From Helicobacter pylori (lineage in GTDB: Bacteria; Campylobacterota; Campylobacteria; Campylobacterales; Helicobacteraceae), in NCBI RefSeq assembly GCF_030323545.1, contig NZ_CP122954.1, forward strand, positions 744,001-808,000: 64,000 nucleotides of DNA, written 5' to 3'. How positions within the stretch are numbered: the stretch's first letter is position 1; each line of letters begins with the position of its first letter. Below, piece after piece: positions 45,104-55,666 of the stretch. Below the pieces are notes generated by a model, which saw nothing but the letters and a program-made list of their open reading frames with translations, ran no database searches and had not been told where the DNA came from. Made by a program: the position numbers and the translations under genes.

Positions 45104-45451
45104 ATGAAATTTTTTACAAGAATCACTGACAGCTACAAGAAAGTTGTAGTAACTTTAGGGCTAGTGGTAACAACCAATCCTTTAATGGCGGTCGCCAGTC
45201 CTGCAACAGGCATTACTGAAACTAGAAGTTTGGTGATTCAGATCATTTCTGTTCTAGCGATCGTGGGTGGTTGTGCTCTAGGGGTCAAAGGCATAGCGGA
45301 TATTTGGAAAATCTCTGATGACATCAAAAGAGGTCAGGCGACTGTTTTTGCTTATGCGCAGCCCATAGCTATGTTAGCGGTGGCGGGTGGTATTATCTAT
45401 TTGAGCACTAAGTTTGGCTTCAATATTGGCGAAGGTGGAGGAGCTAGCTAA
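45104..45451 (+). CDS. cagC: CagC, VirB2-like pilin candidate
   Basis: 115 residues: a long cleavable signal (about 1-33, ending NPLMAVASPA), then two hydrophobic helices (ISVLAIVGGCALGVKGIA and PIAMLAVAGGIIYLS) as in VirB2/TrbC pilins. CagC is needed for CagA delivery. The ribosome site of cagD (AGGAG) lies inside the cagC end, and the TTG of cagD follows 1 nt after the stop. Confidence 0.93.
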   Translation: MKFFTRITDSYKKVVVTLGLVVTTNPLMAVASPATGITETRSLVIQIISVLAIVGGCALGVKGIADIWKISDDIKRGQATVFAYAQPIAMLAVAGGIIYLSTKFGFNIGEGGGAS

Positions 45452-45452
45452 A

Positions 45453-46076
45453 TTGATCAACAATAATAGTAATAAAAAGCTAAGGGACTTTTTTTTGAAA
45501 GTTCTCTTAAGTTTCGTTGTTTTCAGTTCGTATGGGTCAGCAAGTGATGACAATCAAGCAAAAAAAGAAGCACTAGAAAAAGAAAAAAACACTCCCAATG
45601 GGCGTGTTTATACGAATTTAGATTTTGATAGTTTCAAGGCGACTATCAAAAATTTGAAAGACAAGAAAGTAACTTTCAAAGAAGTCAATCCCGATATTAT
45701 CAAAGATGAAGTTTTTGACTTCGTGATTGTCAATAGAGTCCTTAAAAAAATAAAGGATTTGAAGCATTACGATCCAGTTATTGAAAAAATCTTTGATGAA
45801 AAGGGTAAGGAAATGGGATTGAATGTGGAATTACAGATCAATCCTGAAGTGAAAGACTTTTTTACTTTCAAAAGCATCAGCACGACTAATAAACAACGCT
45901 GCTTTCTATCATTGCGTGGGGAAACAAGAGAAATTCTATGCGATGATAAGCTGTATAATGTTTTATTGGCCGTATTCAATTCTTATGACCCTAATGATCT
46001 TTTAAAACATATTAGCACCGTAGAGTCTCTCAAAAAAATCTTTTATACAATTACATGTGAAGCGGTATATCTATAA
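45453..46076 (+). CDS. cagD: CagD
   Basis: 207 residues starting at a TTG (45453), 10 nt after GGAGGAG; an in-frame extension to 45414 would overlap cagC and lacks a ribosome site. A signal-like segment (residues about 8-28, [19 protein letters not shown]) is followed by a mixed alpha/beta domain with two close cysteines ([14 protein letters not shown]). CagD is a dimeric, partly surface-exposed protein needed for full CagA translocation and IL-8 induction. Confidence 0.92.
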   Translation: MINNNSNKKLRDFFLKVLLSFVVFSSYGSASDDNQAKKEALEKEKNTPNGRVYTNLDFDSFKATIKNLKDKKVTFKEVNPDIIKDEVFDFVIVNRVLKKIKDLKHYDPVIEKIFDEKGKEMGLNVELQINPEVKDFFTFKSISTTNKQRCFLSLRGETREILCDDKLYNVLLAVFNSYDPNDLLKHISTVESLKKIFYTITCEAVYL

Positions 46077-46084
46077 AGAGAGGG

Positions 46085-49036
46085 GTGTTTGTGGCAAGCA
46101 AGCAAGCTGATGAACAAAAAAAGCTAATCATAGAGCAAGAGGTTCAAAAGCGGCAGTTTCAAAAAATAGAAGAACTTAAAATAGACATGCAAAAAGGTGT
46201 CAATCCCTTTTTTAAAGTCTTGTTTGATGGGGGGAATAGGTTGTTTGGTTTCCCTGAAACTTTTATTTATTCTTCTATATTTATATTGTTTGTAACCATT
46301 GTATTATCTGTTATTCTTTTCCAAGCCTATGAACCTGTTTTGATTGTAGCGATTGTTATTGTGCTTGTAGCTCTTGGCTTCAAGAAAGATTACAGGCTTT
46401 ATCAAAGAATGGAGCGAGCGATGAAATTTAAAAAACCTTTTTTGTTTAAGGGCGTGAAAAACAAAGCATTCATGAGCATTTTTTCCATGAAGCCTAGTAA
46501 AGAAATGGCTAATGACATCCACTTAAATCCAAACAGAGAAGACAGACTTGTGAGTGCTACAAACTCCTATCTAGCGAATAACTATGAATGTTTTTTAGAT
46601 GATGGGGTGATCCTTACTAACAACTATTCTCTTTTAGGCACAATCAAATTGGGAGGCATTGATTTTTTAACCACTTCCAAAAAAGATCTCATAGAGTTAC
46701 ACGCTTCTATTTATAGCGTTTTTAGGAATTTTGTTACCCCTGAATTCAAATTTTATTTTCACACCGTTAAAAAGAAAATCGTTATTGATGAAACCAATAG
46801 GGACTATAGCCTTGCTTTTTCTAATGATTTTATGCGGGCCTATAATGAGAAGCAAAAGAGAGAAAGTTTTTATGATATTAGTTTTTTTCTGACCATAGAG
46901 CAAGATTTATTAGACACTCTCAATGAACCCGTTATGAATAAAAAGCATTTTGCAGACAATAATTTTGAAGAGTTTCAAAGGATTATTAGAGCCAAGCTTG
47001 AAAACTTCAAGGATAGGATAGAACTCATAGAAGAGCTGTTGAGCAAATACCACCCCACTAGATTAAAAGAATACACCAAAGATGGGGTTATTTACTCCAA
47101 ACAATGCGAGTTTTACAATTTTCTTGTGGGAATGAATGAAGCCCCTTTTATTTGCAACAGAAAAGACTTGTATCTCAAGGAAAAAATGCATGGTGGGGTG
47201 AAAGAAGTTTATTTTGCCAATAAACATGGAAAAATCTTAAATGACGATTTGAGTGAAAAATATTTTAGCGCTATTGAGATTAGTGAATACGCCCCTAAAT
47301 CACAGAGCGATTTGTTTGATAAAATCAACGCTTTAGACTGCGAATTCATCTTTATGCATGCTTATTCGCCTAAAAACTCACAGGTTTTAAAGGACAAACT
47401 AGCTTTCACCTCTAGAAGAATTATTATTAGTGGAGGCTCTAAAGAGCAGGGCATGACTTTAGGTTGCTTGAGCGAATTAGTGGGTAATGGTGATATTACG
47501 CTAGGCAGTTATGGTAATTCTTTAGTGTTGTTTGCTGATAGCTTTGAAAAAATGAAACAAAGCGTTAAGGAATGCGTCTCTAGTCTTAACGCTAAAGGTT
47601 TTTTAGCCAACGCAGCGACTTTCTCTATGGAAAATTACTTTTTTGCCAAACATTGCTCTTTTATCACGCTTCCTTTTATTTTTGATGTAACTTCTAATAA
47701 TTTTGCTGATTTCATCGCCATGAGGGCTATGAGTTTTGATGGCAATCAAGAGAATAACGCTTGGGGCAATAGTGTTATGACTTTAAAAAGCGAGATCAAT
47801 TCGCCTTTTTATTTGAACTTCCACATGCCTACTGATTTTGGTTCAGCTTCAGCAGGACACACTTTGATACTTGGCTCAACCGGTTCAGGTAAGACAGTGT
47901 TTATGTCCATGACTCTAAACGCTATGGGACAATTTGTTCACAATTTTCCTGCTAATGTCAGCAAAGACAAGCAAAAGCTCACTATGGTCTATATGGATAA
48001 AGATTATGGTGCTTATGGGAATATTGTCGCAATGGGTGGGGAGTATGTCAAGATTGAGCTAGGGACAGATACGGGATTAAATCCTTTTGCTTGGGCGGCT
48101 TGTGTGCAAAAATCCAATGCAACAATGGAGCAAAAACAAACAGCTATTTCTGTTGTCAAAGAACTTGTGAAAAACTTAGCAACCAAAAGCGATGAAAAAG
48201 ATGAAAATGGCAACAGCATCTCTTTTAGCCTAGCAGATTCTAATACGCTTGCAGCGGCAGTAACCAACCTTATCACAGGAGATATGAACCTAGATTATCC
48301 CATCACTCAACTTATTAATGCTTTCGGGAAAGACCACAATGATCCTAATGGGCTTGTTGCGCGATTAGCGCCTTTTTGCAAATCAACCAATGGTGAATTT
48401 CAATGGCTTTTTGATAATAAAGCAATAGATCGCTTAGATTTTTCAAAAACGATTATTGGCGTTGATGGGTCAAGTTTCTTAGACAATAATGATGTTTCGC
48501 CCTTTATTTGTTTTTACCTTTTCGCTCGTATCCAAGAGGCAATGGATGGGCGTAGATTTGTCTTAGATATTGATGAAGCGTGGAAATATTTAGGCGATCC
48601 AAAGGTCGCTTATTTTGTGAGAGACATGCTAAAAACTGCAAGGAAAAGAAACGCTATTGTCAGACTTGCGACTCAAAGCATCACTGATCTTTTGGCTTGC
48701 CCTATTGCTGATACTATTAGAGAACAATGCCCTACAAAGATTTTTTTGAGAAACGATGGGGGCAATCTTTCTGATTACCAAAGATTAGCTAATGTTACAG
48801 AAAAAGAATTTGAAATCATCACTAAGGGGCTAGATAGGAAAATTCTCTACAAACAAGATGGAAGCCCTAGCGTTATCGCTAGTTTTAATTTGAGAGGCAT
48901 TCCTAAAGAATATTTGAAAATTTTATCCACGGATACTGTATTTGTCAAAGAAATTGACAAGATTATCCAAAACCATAGTATCATAGATAAATATCAGGCC
49001 CTAAGGCAAATGTATCAACAAATAAAGGAGTATTAA
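46085..49036 (+). CDS. cagE: CagE, VirB4-family ATPase (VirB3-VirB4 fusion type)
   Basis: 983 residues. The N-terminal ~120 residues contain two hydrophobic segments resembling VirB3, followed by the VirB4 domain with Walker A GSTGSGKT (597-604) and Walker [11 protein letters not shown]. It energises substrate transfer in the type IV apparatus and is required for pilus assembly and IL-8 induction. A GTG at 46085 with GAGAGGG in front is the likely start; a GTG two codons later is possible. Confidence 0.96.
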   Translation: MFVASKQADEQKKLIIEQEVQKRQFQKIEELKIDMQKGVNPFFKVLFDGGNRLFGFPETFIYSSIFILFVTIVLSVILFQAYEPVLIVAIVIVLVALGFKKDYRLYQRMERAMKFKKPFLFKGVKNKAFMSIFSMKPSKEMANDIHLNPNREDRLVSATNSYLANNYECFLDDGVILTNNYSLLGTIKLGGIDFLTTSKKDLIELHASIYSVFRNFVTPEFKFYFHTVKKKIVIDETNRDYSLAFSNDFMRAYNEKQKRESFYDISFFLTIEQDLLDTLNEPVMNKKHFADNNFEEFQRIIRAKLENFKDRIELIEELLSKYHPTRLKEYTKDGVIYSKQCEFYNFLVGMNEAPFICNRKDLYLKEKMHGGVKEVYFANKHGKILNDDLSEKYFSAIEISEYAPKSQSDLFDKINALDCEFIFMHAYSPKNSQVLKDKLAFTSRRIIISGGSKEQGMTLGCLSELVGNGDITLGSYGNSLVLFADSFEKMKQSVKECVSSLNAKGFLANAATFSMENYFFAKHCSFITLPFIFDVTSNNFADFIAMRAMSFDGNQENNAWGNSVMTLKSEINSPFYLNFHMPTDFGSASAGHTLILGSTGSGKTVFMSMTLNAMGQFVHNFPANVSKDKQKLTMVYMDKDYGAYGNIVAMGGEYVKIELGTDTGLNPFAWAACVQKSNATMEQKQTAISVVKELVKNLATKSDEKDENGNSISFSLADSNTLAAAVTNLITGDMNLDYPITQLINAFGKDHNDPNGLVARLAPFCKSTNGEFQWLFDNKAIDRLDFSKTIIGVDGSSFLDNNDVSPFICFYLFARIQEAMDGRRFVLDIDEAWKYLGDPKVAYFVRDMLKTARKRNAIVRLATQSITDLLACPIADTIREQCPTKIFLRNDGGNLSDYQRLANVTEKEFEIITKGLDRKILYKQDGSPSVIASFNLRGIPKEYLKILSTDTVFVKEIDKIIQNHSIIDKYQALRQMYQQIKEY

Positions 49037-49037
49037 A

Positions 49038-49844
49038 ATGAAACAAAGTTTGCGCGAACAAAAATTATTGAAAATTTTAGAAAATGATGTCTTGACGATT
49101 TTGGATAGTTTTTCTAATTATCTTTTTGAACTGAGAGAAGAATTGGACTTCATAGAAGAAGAAATGGAAGGCGAAATCACTGAACAAAACCTTACCACTC
49201 TCTATGATTTTTCTAATTTCTTAGAAGACCATGTCAATGTGTTTTATGAGAATATTTTAAATATAGATGATGTCAAAACAGAACACCTTTATTCAGGTCT
49301 CATAGATAGTCTCAACGCTAATCTCCACTTTGTTAAGTCGTTTCTCAGCAATCAGGATTTAGACTTCCGCTTTTTTAAAGAAATAAACGATGGGCAAGAT
49401 CCCCAAAAAACATTATCAAGATTAATTCCTCTTCAAAGCGGGAAAAATGACGCAAGCTCGTTTAAGGCAAATAATTCTTTTGTCTCATTAGTTTATGTTT
49501 ATGTTTACTTCATGCTAGAAACTATCATGCAGTCGTATAGGGTTCTCAGATTACTAGAAAAACCTATCAATAACAACATAAGCGAGGATATGCAGAGCGA
49601 TATAGAGAATTTTTTTGTTCAAGCGAATTTTTTAGAATACTATGTTCAAAACAAAATATACCCAACCAATCATGCCTATGACTTCACGCATTTAATCATG
49701 GACTCCATTGTTCCTAATTGGATTCAGGTTGATATGAGCGTTGAAGCTAAAAAGAAAGAGCTTTTTGAAAAATATTTTCAAAACATTGATGAAGTAACAA
49801 ACAAAATGCTCGATCAAAAAAATCAAAACAAAAACAGCGATTGA
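49038..49844 (+). CDS. cagF: CagF, chaperone for CagA
   Basis: 268 residues, acidic, mostly helical, soluble: no signal peptide or transmembrane segment. CagF binds CagA and guides it to the secretion channel. It starts 1 nt after cagE, with AAAGGAG in front. The AT content and codon use match the other cag genes. Confidence 0.95.
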   Translation: MKQSLREQKLLKILENDVLTILDSFSNYLFELREELDFIEEEMEGEITEQNLTTLYDFSNFLEDHVNVFYENILNIDDVKTEHLYSGLIDSLNANLHFVKSFLSNQDLDFRFFKEINDGQDPQKTLSRLIPLQSGKNDASSFKANNSFVSLVYVYVYFMLETIMQSYRVLRLLEKPINNNISEDMQSDIENFFVQANFLEYYVQNKIYPTNHAYDFTHLIMDSIVPNWIQVDMSVEAKKKELFEKYFQNIDEVTNKMLDQKNQNKNSD

Positions 49845-49898
49845 GTGGTGTTAATGCGCTAAAATAGTGCTAAAAATAAGAATAAAGGAGTCAAAAGT

Positions 49899-50327
49899 AT
49901 GAAAACGAATTTTTATAAAATTAAATTACTCTTTGCTTGGTGTCTTATCATTGGCATGTTTAACGCTCCGCTTAACGCTGATCAAAACACTGAGATAAAA
50001 GATATTAGTCCTGAAGATATGGCGCTAAATAGCGTGGGGCTTGTTTCTAGAGATCAACTAAAAATAGAGATCCCTAAAGAAACCCTAGAGCAAAAAGTGG
50101 CCATACTCAATGACTATAACGATAAGAATGTTAATATCAAGTTTGACGACATAAGTTTAGGGAGTTTTCAACCTAATGATAATCTAGGTATCAATGCGAT
50201 GTGGGGCATTCAAAATCTTCTCATGAGCCAAATGATGGGCGATTACGGTCCAAACAATCCTTTCATGTATGGTTATGCGCCAACATACTCAGATTCATCG
50301 TTTTTACCACCGATCTTAGGGTATTAA
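49899..50327 (+). CDS. cagG: CagG
   Basis: 142 residues with a signal peptide (FAWCLIIGMFNAPLNA, cut near residue 27) and an exported mature part rich in Asn, Asp and Tyr. It has been linked to adhesion and IL-8 induction. TAAAAT-like -10 sequences precede it at 49858-49863 and AAAGGAG is just upstream of the ATG. The next start (cagH) is 16 nt away. Confidence 0.92.
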   Translation: MKTNFYKIKLLFAWCLIIGMFNAPLNADQNTEIKDISPEDMALNSVGLVSRDQLKIEIPKETLEQKVAILNDYNDKNVNIKFDDISLGSFQPNDNLGINAMWGIQNLLMSQMMGDYGPNNPFMYGYAPTYSDSSFLPPILGY

Positions 50328-50343
50328 CTAGGGGGGTATTAAC

Positions 50344-51456
50344 ATGGCAGGTACACAAGCTATATATGAATCATCTTCTGCAGGATTCTTATCGGAAATC
50401 TCCTCAATCATCTCAAGCACAAGTGGTGTTGCAGGGCCATTTGCAGGAATAGTAGCGGGTGCTATGTCAGCAGCGATTATTCCTATTGTTGTAGGATTTA
50501 CTAATCCGCAAATGACCGCTATCATGACCCAATACAATCAGAGCATCGCTGAAGCCGTAAGCATGCCTATGAAAGCCGCTAACCAACAATACAACCAATT
50601 GTATCAAGGTTTTAACGATCAAAGCATGGCTGTGGGGAACAATATCTTAAATATCAGCAAATTGACAGGGGAATTTAACGCGCAAGGCAACACACAAGGT
50701 GCGCAAATTAGTGCTGTTAATAGTCAGATTGCAAGCATTTTAGCGAGTAACACTACCCCTAAAAATCCTAGCGCTATTGAAGCTTATGCGACGAATCAAA
50801 TCGCTGTTCCTAGTGTGCCAACAACGGTTGAAATAATGAGCGGTATCTTAGGCAATATTACAAGTGCAGCACCAAAATACACCCTAGCTCTACAAGAGCA
50901 ACTGCGTTCTCAAGCAAGCAACAGCTCAATGAATGATACAGCCGATTCCCTTGATAGCTGTACCGCTTTAGGTGCGCTTGTTGGCTCATCAAAAGTGTTT
51001 TTTAGTTGCATGCAAATTTCTATGACTCCTATGAGCGTTTCTATGCCCACTGTTTATGCTAAATACCAGGCGTTAGCCGCTAATGCCCTAACTTCAGGCG
51101 TTAATCCTATGACCACTCCTGCATGCCCTATTGGGGACAAAGTTCTTGTCGTTTATTGCTATGCTGAAAAAGTAGCAGAAATTTTGAGAGAATACTATAT
51201 AGAATTTGTGAAAAACAATACCAATTTGTTGCAGAACGCTTCTCAAATGATACTTAATCAATCAGGATTAGCTACTAGCACCTATGACACTCAAGCGATT
51301 TCTAACATAAGCTCGCTATATAATTACAATATAATAGCGAATAAATCTTTTTTGAAATCGCATTTGACTTATCTTGATTACATCAAAGACAAGCTTAAGG
51401 GGCAAAAAGATAGCTACTTAACAGAAAGGGTGCAAACTAAAATAATTGTGAAGTGA
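50344..51456 (+). CDS. cagH: CagH, pilus-associated protein
   Basis: 370 residues. A hydrophobic, Gly/Ala-rich N-terminal region (about 28-55) is followed by a long helical periplasmic part. It ends TKIIVK, the C-terminal hexapeptide shared with CagI and CagL and needed for pilus formation. CagH regulates pilus dimensions. It forms an operon with cagI and cagL. Confidence 0.95.
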   Translation: MAGTQAIYESSSAGFLSEISSIISSTSGVAGPFAGIVAGAMSAAIIPIVVGFTNPQMTAIMTQYNQSIAEAVSMPMKAANQQYNQLYQGFNDQSMAVGNNILNISKLTGEFNAQGNTQGAQISAVNSQIASILASNTTPKNPSAIEAYATNQIAVPSVPTTVEIMSGILGNITSAAPKYTLALQEQLRSQASNSSMNDTADSLDSCTALGALVGSSKVFFSCMQISMTPMSVSMPTVYAKYQALAANALTSGVNPMTTPACPIGDKVLVVYCYAEKVAEILREYYIEFVKNNTNLLQNASQMILNQSGLATSTYDTQAISNISSLYNYNIIANKSFLKSHLTYLDYIKDKLKGQKDSYLTERVQTKIIVK

Positions 51457-51466
51457 GGAAAGAGAT

Positions 51467-52612
51467 GTGAAATGTTTTTTAAGCATATTTTCTTTCTTAA
51501 CTTTTTGTGGTTTGTCTCTGAATGGTGCAGAGGCAGTAATAACGCTTGAACCTGCCTTAAAAGCCATTCAGGCGGATGCACAAGCCAAACAAAAAACCGC
51601 TCAGGCCGAATTAAAAGCTATAGAGGCTCAATCTAGTGCCAAAGAAAAAGCCATTCAAGCGCAAATAGAGGGAGAATTGAGAACTCAGCTTGCAACTATG
51701 AGCGCTATGTTAAAAGGGGCTAATGGCGTTATTAATGGTGTCAATAGCATGACAGGGGGGTTTTTTGCAGGTTCAGACATCTTGCTTGGCGTCATGGAAG
51801 GGTATTCAAGCGCGCTTAGCGCATTGGGGGGGAATGTCAAAATGATCGTGGAAAAACAAAAAATTAATACCCAAACAGAAATCCAAAATATGCAAATTGC
51901 GCTCCAAAAAAATAACGAAATAATCAAGCTCAAAATGAACCAGCAAAACGCTCTCTTAGAAGCACTAAAAAACAGCTTTGAACCGAGCGTTACCCTAAAA
52001 ACACAAATGGAAATGCTTTCTCAAGCTCTAGGAAGTTCTTCTGACAACGCTCAATACATCGCTTACAATACGATTGGTATCAAGGCGTTTGAAGAAACCT
52101 TAGAAAGTTTTGAAACATGGTTGAAAACAGCTATGCAAAAAGCAACTCTTATTGACTATAATTCCCTAACGGGTCAGGCTTTGTTTCAAAGCGCCATCTA
52201 TGCGCCTGCTCTTAGTTTTTTTTCAAGAATGGGCACACCATTTGGAATCGTTGAAACATTTACTCTAGAGCCCACAAAATGCCCCTATCTTGATGGGCTA
52301 AAAATTTCAGCATGCCTTATGGAACAGGTTATTCAGAATTACAGAATGATTGTAGCCCTTATTCAAAATAAACTGAGTGATGCAGATTTTCAAAATATCG
52401 CTTATTTGAATGGGATCAATGGAGAAATCAAAACCTTAAAAGGATCAGTAGATTTGAACGCGCTCATAGAAGTTGCTATCTTAAACGCAGAAAATCATTT
52501 AAACTATATAGAGAATCTTGAAAAAAAAGCCGACCTTTGGGAAGAACAACTGAAATTAGAAAGAGAAACGACAGCAAGAAACATTGCTAGCTCTAAAGTT
52601 ATTGTCAAATGA
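51467..52612 (+). CDS. cagI: CagI, pilus-associated protein
   Basis: 381 residues: signal peptide (to about residue 20), an Ala/Lys/Gln-rich helical stretch (residues 32-65), a further helical region and cysteines at the C-terminal half. It ends SKVIVK, matching CagH and CagL. CagI interacts with CagL and binds integrin. A GTG start at 51467 is used. It overlaps cagL by 4 nt. Confidence 0.94.
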   Translation: MKCFLSIFSFLTFCGLSLNGAEAVITLEPALKAIQADAQAKQKTAQAELKAIEAQSSAKEKAIQAQIEGELRTQLATMSAMLKGANGVINGVNSMTGGFFAGSDILLGVMEGYSSALSALGGNVKMIVEKQKINTQTEIQNMQIALQKNNEIIKLKMNQQNALLEALKNSFEPSVTLKTQMEMLSQALGSSSDNAQYIAYNTIGIKAFEETLESFETWLKTAMQKATLIDYNSLTGQALFQSAIYAPALSFFSRMGTPFGIVETFTLEPTKCPYLDGLKISACLMEQVIQNYRMIVALIQNKLSDADFQNIAYLNGINGEIKTLKGSVDLNALIEVAILNAENHLNYIENLEKKADLWEEQLKLERETTARNIASSKVIVK

Positions 52613-53322
52613 AAACACTCGTGAAAAATACCATATCTTCTTTTTTACTATTGTCTGTTTTGATGGCAGAAGATATAACAAGCGGCTTAAAGCAACTGGA
52701 TAGTACCTACCAAGAGACCAACCAACAAGTGCTCAAAAACTTAGATGAAATTTTTTCAACCACTAGCCCTAGCACTAATGATAAAATGGGTGAAGAAGAT
52801 GCTCTAAACATCAAAAAAGCGGCCATTGCTTTGAGAGGAGATTTAGCGTTATTGAAAGCCAATTTTGAAGCGAATGAGTTATTTTTCATCTCAGAAGATG
52901 TGATTTTTAAGACTTATATGTCTAGCCCTGAACTTTTATTAACCTATATGAAAATCAATCCCTTAGACCAAAAGACTGCTGAGCAACAATGTGGAATATC
53001 CGATAAAGTTTTAGTTCTTTATTGTGAGGGGAAGCTGAAAATCGAGCAAGAAAAACAAAATATAAGAGAGCGTTTAGAAACTTCTCTAAAGGCATATCAG
53101 AGCAACATTGGAGGTACAGCTTCCTTAATCACTGCTTCACAGACGCTTGTAGAAAGCCTAAAAAATAAAAATTTCATCAAAGGAATCAAAAAGCTTATGT
53201 TAGCTCACAACAAGGTCTTTTTAAATTATTTAGAGGAGTTGGACGCATTAGAAAGATCCCTAGAACAAAGTAAGCGGCAATACCTACAAGAAAGGCAATC
53301 AAGTAAGATCATTGTCAAATGA
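52609..53322 (+). CDS. cagL: CagL, integrin-binding pilus adhesin
   Basis: 237 residues with a signal peptide (cut near residue 20). The integrin-binding RGD is at residues 76-78 (ALRGDLALL), next to an LxxL-type stretch. Residues 58/59 are Asp/Lys, the usual Western combination. It ends SKIIVK as CagH and CagI do. Four conserved positions for a disulfide are visible (C at about 128 and 139). Ribosome binding probably relies on coupling to cagI. Confidence 0.96.
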   Translation: MKTLVKNTISSFLLLSVLMAEDITSGLKQLDSTYQETNQQVLKNLDEIFSTTSPSTNDKMGEEDALNIKKAAIALRGDLALLKANFEANELFFISEDVIFKTYMSSPELLLTYMKINPLDQKTAEQQCGISDKVLVLYCEGKLKIEQEKQNIRERLETSLKAYQSNIGGTASLITASQTLVESLKNKNFIKGIKKLMLAHNKVFLNYLEELDALERSLEQSKRQYLQERQSSKIIVK

Positions 53323-53403
53323 TTTTTCTGAGACGATAGGCTATAATTTCTAATTTTTGGGATTTGTTTCTCTAGTTGTTTTTTGAGCTAATAATTTGGA
53401 TCG

Positions 53404-54324
53404 CTATTTTTTTCCATGAGCGATGCTTTGTTCTATTTGATTAATGACGCTATTGGGCAGTTCAGATTTAGAGCGATTGTTTGAAAATGTTGCATCTTTT
53501 GCTTCATTTTCTTTTGTATCAGTAGTGCCAAACTCACTTGCATTTGTAGTATCTTGGTAGTTATTTTCTTGCTCCATTTCTTTTTTTCTCTTCTCACAAA
53601 TAGTGCACGAAGCTATAAGAAAAGTTCTATTGTTGCTGTTATTAAGAGCGAGTTTTAAACCACTCAAGTGTTGTCTAGAAAATTTGTTATTTTCTGTCTC
53701 TATTTCTTGAATTTTTTCTAATAAGGGGGCAAGAATTTTTTGATCCTTGATGCCTTTGATCAAACACTTTCTTAACCCATCGTAATCGTTGCTTGAAATA
53801 ATACACTCATTGATAATGATTTCAATTTCAGGTGTTCTCCACTCATCAGGCACAAGCGGAGCAGCAGGTTTTACAAAAGCTTCATTCACCTTATTGATCA
53901 TCTCATCAAAGTTATCATCTTTATTAGATTTGGTTTCAGCGGAAGAATTGCTATTAGGGTTGTCATTCAAAGGGTTAGCGTTAATTTCGTTTAATTCTTG
54001 TAATCCTTTGTGCTTAGCCGCTTTTTTTTGAACAGAAGAGTTGTTCTTTTTTTCAAACGCTTCAATATTCTTTTGAATTTGCTCTGCTCTCGCCCTATCA
54101 TTTCGTAATTTTTCTCTCAAAGCGTTAGTGGCGAATTCTTTTTCCTCTTCTGTAACTTCTTTTTCGTCATGTCTTTGATGGAATGTTTTGATTTTTTTAA
54201 AGCCTAAAGCCACTAATTTTTTGTATTCACTCGGTAATAATGCTGTATTGATAGCGTTTAAGCCCCCATAAATAACTAAAAAATAAAGAGCGACAGAACC
54301 TAGTTTTTTGAAGATACTTTTCAA
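53404..54324 (-). CDS. cagN: CagN
   Basis: 306 residues with an N-terminal membrane anchor (VALYFLVIYGGLNAINTALL, residues about 11-30) and a charged coiled-coil mature part. CagN binds CagM/V/Y in the literature but is not essential for CagA delivery. It follows cagM by 14 nt on the minus strand. Convergent with cagL; about 80 bp of AT-rich sequence separates the two stops. Confidence 0.92.
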   Translation of the reverse strand: MKSIFKKLGSVALYFLVIYGGLNAINTALLPSEYKKLVALGFKKIKTFHQRHDEKEVTEEEKEFATNALREKLRNDRARAEQIQKNIEAFEKKNNSSVQKKAAKHKGLQELNEINANPLNDNPNSNSSAETKSNKDDNFDEMINKVNEAFVKPAAPLVPDEWRTPEIEIIINECIISSNDYDGLRKCLIKGIKDQKILAPLLEKIQEIETENNKFSRQHLSGLKLALNNSNNRTFLIASCTICEKRKKEMEQENNYQDTTNASEFGTTDTKENEAKDATFSNNRSKSELPNSVINQIEQSIAHGKK

Positions 54325-54338
54325 GAGTGTCTCCTTTC

Positions 54339-55469
54339 CTATTCAAAGGGATTATTCTTGGCAACATTGTTTCGGTATGCAGAAAGCACTGTTTTGAAGA
54401 AATTAAATATCTTGTAGTGTTCTTTTTGCATAGTTGTTTTATCGCTCATCATAGGATCGCTATCTACGAAAATATTGTATTCATTAGTCTTTTTTAATAT
54501 AGATTTTTTGGATTGGGTATCAAAATTGAAGCTGTCTAAAACCAACAAACACAATTTTTGTTTTTGAGCGAAACTCAATTTTTGATTGGTAAAGTTTTTA
54601 GTCAGAGTATTCAATTCCACATCATCTTTGACATTTTTCAATAAGTTAGAAAAAGCCTCATAGCCCCTTAAGTATTTCTCATTGATCTTATCAATCGCCA
54701 TGCTAAACGCCAAGCGTTCCGAGTTAAAAATAAGCGTGTTAGTAGCTTTTTGGGCAATATCTTTTGCTTTAGAGTCAAACTTGTTTCTTTCAAGCTGTAA
54801 GTAATAATCTATATTATCCAATTCTTTTCTGCTCAATAAATTAGAAATGTTATTGGAATATTCTTCAATCGCTTGCTTATAAGATAAAGCTAATCGGCTC
54901 GCTTTTTTGTTTTGTTCTTCATCTAAAGAAAACACACCCATTTGAAGCAAAGCCAAAGCCTTATCTTTAGTGGTAGCGGTAGTTTTTTTAAAAATACTGC
55001 TCGTTTTCACTTGGGGGTAGTAATAACTCAAACGCTCCTTATCTTCTTTGGTGAATGTTTCTTGGTTTAAAACATAGGCATAAGGGTTAGGAAGAAGTTT
55101 CTTATAGAGAGGGTTATCTTTTAAGGCTTGCTCTAGATCCCCATAAGCCTTTGACTTAGCGGTAAGGATTTTACCTCTTGTCTCTTTCTCTAGAGCCTCT
55201 TTTTCTTTTTTGTATTTGTTTTCTAAATCTAAAAGAACTTTAGCTCTATGATCCATAAGCTCTTTGATTTTTTGTTTTCTAAAAATCAAGTCTTCTAAGA
55301 AATCATGCGTATTGTTTAAGAGCTTCTTTTTAGCCTTAAGAGCGTCTTCTTTTGCAGCCACCTCTTCTTGTTCTTTTTTTATCTCGTTGAAAAATGAACC
55401 AAACTGCTCCACATTAGCCGACAAAACTCCAAACGCAACCAATGAGCCAAAAACGATTTTTGCAAGCAT
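54339..55469 (-). CDS. cagM: CagM, outer-core complex subunit
   Basis: 376 residues, signal peptide of about 17 residues (AKIVFGSLVAFGVLSAN), then a long helical protein with coiled coils (residues 30-130 and 190-260). Required component of the outer-membrane core complex with CagT, X, Y and d-type proteins. TAAAAT on the minus strand at about 55513-55518 may be its -10; a short leader follows. Confidence 0.94.
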   Translation of the reverse strand: MLAKIVFGSLVAFGVLSANVEQFGSFFNEIKKEQEEVAAKEDALKAKKKLLNNTHDFLEDLIFRKQKIKELMDHRAKVLLDLENKYKKEKEALEKETRGKILTAKSKAYGDLEQALKDNPLYKKLLPNPYAYVLNQETFTKEDKERLSYYYPQVKTSSIFKKTTATTKDKALALLQMGVFSLDEEQNKKASRLALSYKQAIEEYSNNISNLLSRKELDNIDYYLQLERNKFDSKAKDIAQKATNTLIFNSERLAFSMAIDKINEKYLRGYEAFSNLLKNVKDDVELNTLTKNFTNQKLSFAQKQKLCLLVLDSFNFDTQSKKSILKKTNEYNIFVDSDPMMSDKTTMQKEHYKIFNFFKTVLSAYRNNVAKNNPFE

Positions 55470-55657
55470 CTTATAGTTTTTGTAACCTTAAAATTTCAAA
55501 AAATATCAATACATTTTACCACAATTTTTACAAAACTATGGATCAAAATTTTTCCATATCCAAAAGGTAAGTAAAATCTAGGTCTTATAGTGTTATGTTT
55601 TTCTTGCTTGTATGCGGCTTGTTGGTATTTTTTAAGTTTCTCTTAAGATTATTTTTA

Positions 55658-55663
55658 TACAAT
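55658..55663 (+). promoter_or_regulatory. Candidate promoter of the small RNA upstream of cagP
   Basis: TACAAT in TTTTATACAAT gives a start near 55670, about 220 nt before the cagP ATG. Confidence 0.4.
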
Positions 55664-55666
55664 GGA

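Noticed and set aside
45414..45452. Extended N terminus for cagD
   Set aside because: It would overlap cagC, has no ribosome site, and AGGAG is correctly spaced for the TTG at 45453.
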